NCBI GenBank assembly: GCA_031255425.1
Contig: JAIRSN010000010.1
Span: forward strand, 1-7,699
Direction: 5' to 3'
Origin: Dysgonamonadaceae bacterium
GTDB lineage: Bacteria; Bacteroidota; Bacteroidia; Bacteroidales; Azobacteroidaceae
Length of the DNA stretch: 7,699 nt
Shown: in pieces, positions 1-6,020 of the stretch
Layout of the letters: each line of letters opens with the position of its first letter
How positions within the stretch are numbered: the first letter of the stretch is position 1
The notes under the pieces: model-generated
Told to the model about the DNA's origin: nothing
The model's database searches: none
What the model saw: only the letters and a program-made list of their open reading frames with translations
Position numbers and translations under genes: made by a program

Positions 1-294
1 GGGCGGAAGTAAGAATTCAGTTGAAAAGTTACTTCCGGCGGTGGGCGGAAGTAAGAATTCAGTTGAAAAGTAACCTCCGGCGGCGGCCGGAAGTAAGAAT
101 TCAGTTGAAAAGTAATCTCCGGCGGCGGGCGGAAGTAAGAATTCAGTTGAAAAGTTACTTCCGGCGGTGGGCGGAAGTAAGAATTCAGTTGAAAAGTGAT
201 CTCCGGCGGCGGGCGGAAGTAAGAATTCGGTTGGAAAGTTACTTCCGGCGGCGGGCGGAAGTAAGAATTCAGTTGAAAAGTTACTTCCGGCGGC
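1..294. repeat. Tandem array of seven 42-bp repeats, cut by the left window edge
   Basis: Seven copies follow each other without spacers, starting at 1, 43, 85, 127, 169, 211 and 253. Copies 1 and 4 are identical and the rest differ by a few bases. Only seven columns vary within the unit (unit positions 3, 19, 24, 30, 32, 33 and 42). Each copy contains GAATTC and an inverted pair of arms, GGAAGTAA and TTACTTCC, which is perfect in copies 1, 4, 6 and 7 and degraded in 2, 3 and 5. Because 42 is a multiple of three, one plus-strand frame and two minus-strand frames stay open through the array. The minus-strand frame reading PPEVTFQLNSYFRP per unit absorbs the variation best, with only V/I and one L/P change. 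That frame has a TAA at 315-317 and no ATG, GTG or TTG between that stop and the repeats, so no gene is called. The array may extend left of the window. Confidence 0.97.
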
Positions 295-299
295 CGCCG

Positions 300-324
300 G
301 ACACGCAGTGTCTTTTATATTTTA
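300..324 (+). terminator. Possible weak rightward terminator at the edge of the repeat array
   Basis: GACAC (300-304) and GTGTC (308-312) form a perfect 5-bp stem with a 3-base loop, followed at once by a T-rich run, TTTTATATTTT. This would fit a rho-independent terminator for transcription leaving the array rightward. The stem is very short and no rightward gene is established on its left, so it may be chance. Confidence 0.25.
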
Positions 325-373
325 AAGGAGTACGGTGTACCTGCTTAGCTACGTATAGGGGGACTTGCCTCCC

Positions 374-406
374 AAAAATACAAAAGCGGCTGCGCCTCTG
401 CGTAGC
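374..406 (-). terminator. Possible terminator of the leftward membrane-protein gene
   Basis: On the minus strand GCTACGC and GCGCAGC (406 down to 389) can pair over seven positions, with one A-C mismatch and a 4-base loop. They are followed by CGC and then the T-rich stretch TTTTGTATTTTT. The hairpin lies about 25 bases past the stop codon of the gene ending at 430. The mismatch makes it weak. Nothing else resembling a gene is seen between 295 and 429. Confidence 0.4.
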
Positions 407-429
407 GCAAATCTCCCGGGCAAAATCAT

Positions 430-930
430 TTACAGTTTAAAAGCCGCCGCATCAAATTCGGAATCCATATCGACAGAACTGCATTTTTTGTGCTGAATGT
501 AACCGAATACTGCGGCAATGACAATAGACATTCCGGTTACCAACAAAACCAACCGGGGCGTCACGCCGTCTCTTAATGGAACTATTTTGAAGAAGAAAGT
601 ACAAAGCAGGACAGCAACATATTTTAAGGCCGATATTCCGCCGAAAATAAGGATGAATTGACCTTTACTTACGCTTTGGAATAACTTGTATTGCCACCCG
701 TTGATATTGATATATTCTATCCGTTTCTTCCGCAACAGCACCCACAGTCCAAACAGTAAACAGATTGCGGCAGAAGCAAAAACAAACGTCGTTACCGTAT
801 TTCCCTTGTCCCACGTTTGAGTGAATATCCCGTAAAGAATGACACCGCAGGAAACGGCGCCCGCAACAATTAATATCCAGGGCATACCTGGACTGCTGTA
901 ATTTGTCTTTTTTAAATTGATCTTATTCAT
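430..930 (-). CDS. Unrecognised small membrane protein with four predicted helices
   Basis: This encodes 166 residues from an ATG (928-930) to a TAA (430-432). I do not recognise the family. Four hydrophobic stretches are visible, at about residues 17-36, 46-66, 91-114 and 126-146. Basic clusters sit near residues 67-70 (RKKR) and 147-149 (HKK), and the tail is acidic (VDMDSEFD). The N-terminus (MNKINLKKTNYSSPGMPW) is basic and has no cleavable signal, so an inner-membrane protein with both ends in the cytoplasm is the simplest reading. No catalytic motif or conserved domain signature is evident. It stands alone: the repeat array lies downstream and uvrA is divergently transcribed upstream. 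A good Bacteroidota-type promoter about 60 bases upstream supports it as a real gene. It could be a lineage-specific protein; its function is unknown. Confidence 0.75.
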   Translation of the reverse strand: MNKINLKKTNYSSPGMPWILIVAGAVSCGVILYGIFTQTWDKGNTVTTFVFASAAICLLFGLWVLLRKKRIEYININGWQYKLFQSVSKGQFILIFGGISALKYVAVLLCTFFFKIVPLRDGVTPRLVLLVTGMSIVIAAVFGYIQHKKCSSVDMDSEFDAAAFKL

Positions 931-987
931 TATTATATTTATTAAGAGGTTATGTTACAAAACCGGAGAAATCCTGATGAAACGCAA

Positions 988-1017
988 CAAAGATAGCCGG
1001 AAAAAACGGAAGAACAA
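988..1017 (-). promoter_or_regulatory. Bacteroidota-type promoter for the membrane-protein gene
   Basis: On the minus strand TATCTTTG (995 down to 988) matches the -7 consensus TAnnTTTG of the Bacteroidota primary sigma factor exactly. A TTG at 1017-1015, 19 bases upstream, fits the -33 element. Transcription would begin near 981, giving a leader of about 50 bases before the ATG. Confidence 0.55.
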
Positions 1018-1049
1018 TAAATAATGACCCATTCAAATCTAAAAATTCG

Positions 1050-1057
1050 TATCTTTG
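1050..1057 (+). promoter_or_regulatory. Probable -7 box of the uvrA promoter
   Basis: TATCTTTG matches TAnnTTTG exactly, 20 bases before the uvrA ATG. No TTTG or TTG is seen at the expected -33 distance, so the upstream element is weak or absent. Transcription would start near 1063, leaving a leader of about 15 bases that is A-rich and has no clear Shine-Dalgarno sequence. No LexA-like operator was recognised in the spacer. Confidence 0.5.
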
Positions 1058-1077
1058 CCGCTCATTCATAAGAAAAA

Positions 1078-3894
1078 ATGACATTCGAATCAAACATCAT
1101 CGTAAAAGGGGCCAGGGTCAACAATCTTAAAAACATAGACGTACAAATTCCTCGTAATAAATTCGTTGTAATTACCGGCTTGTCGGGGTCGGGGAAGTCG
1201 TCGCTGGCTTTCGATACGCTCTATGCGGAGGGACAGCGGCGGTATATAGAGAGCCTTTCCGCTTATGCCCGCCAGTTTCTGGGGCGGATGAGCAAGCCGG
1301 AAACCGATTTTATCAAGGGGATTCCTCCCGCTATCGCCATTGAACAAAAGGTAAATACGCGAAACCCGCGGTCGACGGTCGGCACATCTACCGAACTTTA
1401 CGATTATTTGCGAATGTTGTATGCCCGGATCGGGAAAACAATTTCCCCTGTTTCGGGCGAGGTTGTTTCCAAGCACCGGGTCAGCGATGTGGTGGACGAA
1501 ATGCTGCGTTATCCCGAAGGCACACCGGTTGCTTTGTTGACGAAAGTGCTTGCGCCGGACGCCCGCCGGATGCGCGAACAGTTGGAAATGCGGATAAAAG
1601 AAGGCTTTTCGCGGGTGGAAATCAACCGGCAGATTTACAAAATAGCCGAAATAAGCGGCAGGGAGGATTTGCTGGACGGCGCGAAGGAGGTGTATCTTTT
1701 AATCGACCGCCTGGCGGCTTCGGCAGACCCGCAAACCCTTGCCCGGTTTTCCGATTCGGTAGAAACGGCCTTTTTTGAAGGAGACGGAAGTTGCATCGTC
1801 CGGATTTATCCGGAGGCAAATGTCCTGACGAAAGAATTTTCCGGAAAATTTGAGGCGGACGGAATCCTGTTTGAAGATCCTTCGGATTTGATGTTTAATT
1901 TCAACAGTCCGGCAGGCGCCTGTCCGGTCTGCGAAGGCTTCGGGAAGGTCATGGGAATCTCGGAAACGCTGGTTATTCCCAATCAAACCCTGTCGGTGTA
2001 CGAGGACGCCGTCGTCTGCTGGAGGAGCGAAAAGGCGGACGAATGGAAACAAAATTTTATCCGGAAAGCCGGGAAACACAACTTTCCCATCCACCGTCCG
2101 TACTACGAACTGACGCAGGAACAGAAAGACCTCCTGTGGCATGGGAAAGGCGACCTGAAAGGAATCGACGACTTTTTCCGGTTTGTCAACGACAACCTGT
2201 ATAAAATTCAATACCGCGTGATGCTCTCCCGTTACAGGGGCAAAACCACCTGCCCGGAGTGTAAGGGCGGGCGGTTGAAGCCGCAGGCGCTGTATGTGAA
2301 AGTGGGAGGCAAAACAATCGCCGACCTGACCGCCATGTCTGTCCGGCAACTGACAGGCTTTTTCAAAAACCTGCAACTGAACGAAACAGACGCCCACATC
2401 GGAAAACGTTTGCTGCTCGAAATCAACAACCGCCTGCAATTCCTGAACGATATGGGGTTGAATTACCTGACGCTGAACCGCCTGTCGTCTACGCTGTCGG
2501 GCGGGGAAAGCCAGCGGATCAACTTGTCTACTTCGTTGGGCAGCGGCTTGGTCGGCTCGCTGTATATCCTGGACGAGCCGAGCATCGGGTTGCATCCCAA
2601 AGATACAGACCGGCTAATCAAAGTGTTGAAGCAACTACAGGAGCTGGGGAATACGGTCGTCGTCGTTGAACACGACGAAGAAATCATTCGCGCCGCCGAC
2701 TACATCATCGACATCGGTCCCGACGCCGGGCAAAAGGGCGGAAAGGTGGTTTACCAGGGCGAGATGAACAGTCCCGCCATGCCGGAAGACAGTCACACCG
2801 CCAGGTACCTGACCGGAAAAGAAAAGATAGACGTCCCCGCGCAACGCAGGAAATGGAACAATTACATCGAAATAAAAGGCGCCCGGGAAAACAACCTGAA
2901 ACACATCGACGTCCGCTTTCCGCTGAACGCCATGACGGTTGTAACCGGAGTGAGCGGATCGGGCAAGTCGTCGCTGGTTCGCGACGTATTTTACGAAGCA
3001 CTAAAGCGGTACATCGACGGCGAACGGAATATTTCGATTCAGGCAAACGGCATCTTTGGAGATATGGATCAAATCACAAACGTGGAGTTTGTAGACCAGA
3101 ATCCCGTCGGGCGTTCGTCCCGTTCCAATCCCGTGACCTACACCAAAGCCTACGACGAAATCCGGAAACTCTATGCCGACCAGCCTCTTGCCAAACAAAT
3201 GCATCTCAGCGCCACTTATTTTTCGTTCAATACCGAAGGCGGCAGATGCGAAGAATGTAAGGGCGAAGGAACCATCACGGTGGAAATGCAATTCATGGCC
3301 GACGTCGTGCTGGAATGTGAAGCCTGCGAAGGGAAACGCTTCCGCAAGGAGGTGCTGGAGGTAAAATACAGGGAGAAAAACATTTTCGACCTGTTGGAAA
3401 TGACCATCGACGAGGCGCTTGCATTCTTCAAAGAAAAGGAAAAAAACGAAGAAAAACGGATTATCAAAAAACTGCAAACGCTGCAAGACGTCGGGATGGG
3501 TTACATCAAGCTGGGGCAAAGTTCCCTGACCCTGTCCGGCGGGGAGAACCAGCGGATGAAGCTCGCCTACCACCTGAGCGAGGAGAAGGCGCGCCCTACC
3601 CTGTTCATTTTCGACGAACCGACGACGGGGTTGCATTTTCACGACGTCAAAACCTTGATGAACGCTTTCAACGCTCTAATTGCCCGGGGACATACGATCG
3701 TGATTATCGAACACAACATGGATGTCATCAAGATTGCCGATCATGTCATCGACTTGGGTCCGGAAGGGGGCGAAAACGGCGGCTACCTGGCAGGCGCCGG
3801 AACGCCGGAAGAAATCGCACAGAACGAAAACTCCCCTACCGGGCGGTTTTTGAAAGAAAAGTTATTTCCGCGCGCTACATCCGCGGCTGTTTAG
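1078..3894 (+). CDS. uvrA: UvrA, DNA-damage recognition ATPase of nucleotide excision repair
   Basis: This 938-residue protein is close to the usual UvrA length (E. coli 940). In the known pathway, UvrA dimers scan DNA in the cytoplasm, bind lesions and load UvrB before UvrC incision. Both ABC ATPase halves are complete. The first has Walker A GLSGSGKS (34-41), signature LSGGE (473-477) and Walker B with LDEPS (498-502). The second has Walker A GVSGSGKS (624-631), signature LSGGE (819-823) and Walker B with FDEPT (845-849). The C-terminal zinc finger is intact (CEEC 724-727, CEAC 747-750), and CPVC (282-285) and CPEC (392-395) are present. Two other zinc-ligand pairs seen in E. coli UvrA are missing: the CPDH site is SPVS (123-126), and the CPIC site is replaced around FEADGIL (258-264). 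This looks like a lineage variant, not damage, because the frame is clean. The ATG lies 20 bases downstream of a -7 box. The gene overlaps the convergent aminotransferase by 4 bp. Confidence 0.97.
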   Translation: MTFESNIIVKGARVNNLKNIDVQIPRNKFVVITGLSGSGKSSLAFDTLYAEGQRRYIESLSAYARQFLGRMSKPETDFIKGIPPAIAIEQKVNTRNPRSTVGTSTELYDYLRMLYARIGKTISPVSGEVVSKHRVSDVVDEMLRYPEGTPVALLTKVLAPDARRMREQLEMRIKEGFSRVEINRQIYKIAEISGREDLLDGAKEVYLLIDRLAASADPQTLARFSDSVETAFFEGDGSCIVRIYPEANVLTKEFSGKFEADGILFEDPSDLMFNFNSPAGACPVCEGFGKVMGISETLVIPNQTLSVYEDAVVCWRSEKADEWKQNFIRKAGKHNFPIHRPYYELTQEQKDLLWHGKGDLKGIDDFFRFVNDNLYKIQYRVMLSRYRGKTTCPECKGGRLKPQALYVKVGGKTIADLTAMSVRQLTGFFKNLQLNETDAHIGKRLLLEINNRLQFLNDMGLNYLTLNRLSSTLSGGESQRINLSTSLGSGLVGSLYILDEPSIGLHPKDTDRLIKVLKQLQELGNTVVVVEHDEEIIRAADYIIDIGPDAGQKGGKVVYQGEMNSPAMPEDSHTARYLTGKEKIDVPAQRRKWNNYIEIKGARENNLKHIDVRFPLNAMTVVTGVSGSGKSSLVRDVFYEALKRYIDGERNISIQANGIFGDMDQITNVEFVDQNPVGRSSRSNPVTYTKAYDEIRKLYADQPLAKQMHLSATYFSFNTEGGRCEECKGEGTITVEMQFMADVVLECEACEGKRFRKEVLEVKYREKNIFDLLEMTIDEALAFFKEKEKNEEKRIIKKLQTLQDVGMGYIKLGQSSLTLSGGENQRMKLAYHLSEEKARPTLFIFDEPTTGLHFHDVKTLMNAFNALIARGHTIVIIEHNMDVIKIADHVIDLGPEGGENGGYLAGAGTPEEIAQNENSPTGRFLKEKLFPRATSAAV
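3868..3886. other. Short inverted repeat at the 3' end of uvrA
   Basis: CCGCG (3868-3872) and CGCGG (3882-3886) form a 5-bp GC stem with a 9-base loop inside the last uvrA codons, just before the overlapping stops. It might slow or end transcription of uvrA, but no proper T-run follows. It is recorded because there is no other terminator candidate between the two convergent genes. Confidence 0.2.
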
Positions 3895-5084
3895 ATTAAT
3901 TTTGCCAATGCTTCTTTTACCCGCTTCATCGCTTCCGCCAGTTGTTCGTCTGAGGTAGCATACGAAAAGCGGATGCAGTCCGGCGCTCCGAAAGCCATTC
4001 CGCCGACGGTCGCGACGTGTCCTTCTTCTAAAAGATAGATTGCCAGATCTGCCGAATTTTCTATTTTTTTCCCACGGAAAGATTTACCTGTATAATAGGA
4101 GCAATCGGGAAACAGGTAAAATGCTCCCTGCGGTTTGCTTACTTTGAAACCCGGAATTTCTTTTCCCAACGCCACCATCAGGTTGCGGCGGCGCTCAAAG
4201 GCTTCGCGCATGGTTTTCACGCAGTCTTGCGGACCGGTGTATGCTGCTTCCGCTGCTTTCTGGGCGATAGAACTGGGTCCGGAGGTGTATTGTCCCTGCA
4301 ATTTGTTGCAGGCGGAGGCAATCCATTGCGGGGCGGCAATCCAGCCCAGGCGCCAACCGGTCATCGCATACGCTTTCGACACGCCGTTGACGATGACGAC
4401 CCGGTCGCGAACGGTTTCAAATTGAGCAATACTCTCATGTTTCCCCACATAATTGATATGTTCGTAAATCTCGTCGGAAATAATCGTTATATCCGGGTAT
4501 TTCGCCAACACACCCGCCAAGCCTTTCAGTTCCTCCTTGGAATAAACACTTCCGCTGGGATTGGAAGGCGAACAAAGAATCAGCGCTTTTGTCCGGGGAG
4601 TGATAGCGGCTTCCAGTTGGTCCGGAGTGATTTTAAAGTCCTGTTCGATGCCGGAAGGCACGACGACATTCACCCCATCGGCCAATTTCACCATCTCCAC
4701 ATAACTCACCCAATAGGGAGCGGGAACAATCACTTCATCTCCTGCCCCGATAATGGAAAGGATAACGTTGCAAACCGACTGTTTTGCGCCATTGGAACAA
4801 ACAATTTGTTCCGGTTTATATTCCAGTTGGTTTTCCCGTTTCAGTTTATCGACAATAGCCTTTCTCAACGAAAGATAGCCCGTAACCGGCGAATAGAAAG
4901 AATTATTTTCTTCAATTGCTTTTTTCGCGGCGTCTTTGATAAAAGTAGGCGTCAGGAAGTCAGGTTCACCTACACTTAAATTGATCACATCAATTCCTTG
5001 CGCTTTCAATTCATTGCTTTTTTGAGACATGGCTAAGGTCTCGGAAGGAGACAGGGACGCCAATCGTTCGGAAACTTGAGACAT
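3891..5084 (-). CDS. PLP-dependent class I aminotransferase, probably aspartate aminotransferase (class I-beta)
   Basis: The 397-residue protein has the usual length for cytosolic fold-type I aminotransferases, which move an amino group between amino acids and 2-oxo acids using pyridoxal phosphate. The PLP-binding lysine is K237 in VSKAYAMTGWRLGW. Other expected cofactor residues are N175 (SPSNPSG), D204 and Y207 (SDEIYE) and R245. R372 (IRFSYA) should hold the substrate alpha-carboxylate. K101 in GAKQ sits where class I-beta aspartate aminotransferases such as the Thermus enzyme have a lysine for the distal carboxylate, so aspartate/glutamate is the likely pair. Prephenate aminotransferase activity, known in some relatives, cannot be excluded, hence no gene symbol. 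The start ATG is followed by a typical N-terminus (SERLASLSPSETLAMS). The gene lies downstream of cdsA on the same strand, 105 bp away with its own -7 box, so it is probably a separate unit. Its stop overlaps that of uvrA. Confidence 0.92.
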   Translation of the reverse strand: MSQVSERLASLSPSETLAMSQKSNELKAQGIDVINLSVGEPDFLTPTFIKDAAKKAIEENNSFYSPVTGYLSLRKAIVDKLKRENQLEYKPEQIVCSNGAKQSVCNVILSIIGAGDEVIVPAPYWVSYVEMVKLADGVNVVVPSGIEQDFKITPDQLEAAITPRTKALILCSPSNPSGSVYSKEELKGLAGVLAKYPDITIISDEIYEHINYVGKHESIAQFETVRDRVVIVNGVSKAYAMTGWRLGWIAAPQWIASACNKLQGQYTSGPSSIAQKAAEAAYTGPQDCVKTMREAFERRRNLMVALGKEIPGFKVSKPQGAFYLFPDCSYYTGKSFRGKKIENSADLAIYLLEEGHVATVGGMAFGAPDCIRFSYATSDEQLAEAMKRVKEALAKLI

Positions 5085-5124
5085 AATATATTGTTTTATA
5101 GTTATTTTTTTAAAAATTCGGATA

Positions 5125-5132
5125 CAAAAGTA
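5125..5132 (-). promoter_or_regulatory. Probable -7 box of the aminotransferase promoter
   Basis: On the minus strand TACTTTTG (5132 down to 5125) matches TAnnTTTG about 40 bases before the ATG. No good -33 TTTG is found at normal spacing; the region there is only T-rich. The leader is very AT-rich and lacks a Shine-Dalgarno sequence. The rest of the 5085-5189 gap shows no convincing terminator for ftsH-cdsA, so some read-through from that operon is possible. Confidence 0.45.
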
Positions 5133-5189
5133 ATGAAAGAAATGAAGATAATGAAAAATCAGGGGGCAAATTTGTGCGGTATACTTTAA

Positions 5190-6020
5190 CTACACCATCA
5201 ACAGCCGGACATAAAACAATACGGCATAAACAGCCAAGAGCAAACTATCGAACCTGTCCAGGAACCCGCCATGCCCGGGGATTGCCTTTCCGGAATCTTT
5301 CACAGCCAAAGTCCTTTTCATCAGCGATTCGATTAAATCGCCCCAAGTTCCGAAGACAACGACAGTCAACGATATGCCAATCCAATGATAACAGGGTATA
5401 TCCGGCTTGAAATAAGCGAATACAAGAGAAGACGCTACGGTAAACAGCAAACCGCCCCAAAAACCTTCCCACGATTTTTTGGGTGAAATCCGTTCAAAAA
5501 AACGATGTTTGCCGAAAAGAGTGCCGATAAGGTAAGCGCCGGTGTCATTGATCCAGATAAACACAAGTAATGCCAAAACAAATACCGGATAATAGACCGC
5601 AGCCCCCGCTTCGGACGGTGAAAAAACGAGCAGATTCAACAAAGACAACGGCAAAGCAATATAGAATTGCCCCAAGAAAATGTAAGCCGCATGAGCAATC
5701 GGATCTTGCTGTTTTTCATACAGTTCGGAAATCAAAAGGATAATTACATAAGCGAGATATGCACAAAAAACAACGGGAGAAAAAATTCCTGCCGCATACA
5801 AATTCGTCGAAATAAATAGAAGAAAACCGCCGAGGCAGTTGTACCACAAATTGATCTTTATCTTTTTTTGAGCGTTAATCAAACCGTAAAATTCCCGTAA
5901 GCAGAGAACGGTTACAATTGAAAACAAAGCAGAAAAGGTGTAATTGTTGAATACGACGCCGAAAACAATTAAGACAACGTAAACAATTCCCGTCAGCGTT
6001 CTTAATAAAAAATTCTTCAT
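5190..6020 (-). CDS. cdsA: Phosphatidate cytidylyltransferase (CDP-diacylglycerol synthase)
   Basis: This 276-residue polytopic inner-membrane enzyme makes CDP-diacylglycerol from phosphatidic acid and CTP, the branch point for bacterial phospholipids. The family signature is complete at residues 232-258: S-x-M-K-R, four residues, then KDSGKAIPGHGGFLDRFD, which contains the metal- and substrate-binding acidic residues. A second typical block, NDTGAYLIGTLFGKHRF followed by SPKKSWEGFWGG, spans about 158-190. Roughly eight hydrophobic segments precede, separate and follow these blocks, and the length is normal for the family. The ATG (6018-6020) overlaps the ftsH stop in the sequence ATGA, and a purine-rich AAGGAAG lies about 10 bases upstream, inside ftsH. 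Translation is therefore probably coupled to ftsH on one transcript. The stop is TAG at 5190-5192. No missing residues or frameshift are seen. Confidence 0.96.
   Translation of the reverse strand: MKNFLLRTLTGIVYVVLIVFGVVFNNYTFSALFSIVTVLCLREFYGLINAQKKIKINLWYNCLGGFLLFISTNLYAAGIFSPVVFCAYLAYVIILLISELYEKQQDPIAHAAYIFLGQFYIALPLSLLNLLVFSPSEAGAAVYYPVFVLALLVFIWINDTGAYLIGTLFGKHRFFERISPKKSWEGFWGGLLFTVASSLVFAYFKPDIPCYHWIGISLTVVVFGTWGDLIESLMKRTLAVKDSGKAIPGHGGFLDRFDSLLLAVYAVLFYVRLLMV

Noticed and set aside
1..294. CRISPR array
   Set aside because: The whole 42-bp unit repeats head to tail. There are no unique spacers, the bases between conserved cores are nearly the same in every copy, and no cas genes are nearby.
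21..440. Plus-strand open frame through the repeats giving a basic 14-residue repeat (KSYFRRWAEVRIQL)
   Set aside because: It relies on a TTG start inside a repeat, runs back to the window edge, ends in a non-repeat tail that overlaps the neighbouring gene's end, and nearly all repeat differences change its amino acids. It is open mainly because 42 is divisible by three.
1699..2595. Long minus-strand open frame inside uvrA
   Set aside because: It lies wholly antisense to the intact uvrA gene and its translation has no recognisable motif; the other short frames within 1090-3642 are shadows of the same kind.
4227..4979. 250-codon plus-strand open frame inside the aminotransferase gene
   Set aside because: It is antisense to a complete, motif-bearing aminotransferase gene and has no domain features of its own.
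5174..5410. Small plus-strand open frame at the 3' end of cdsA
   Set aside because: It overlaps cdsA in antisense over most of its length, and the translation is low-complexity basic sequence with no family resemblance.
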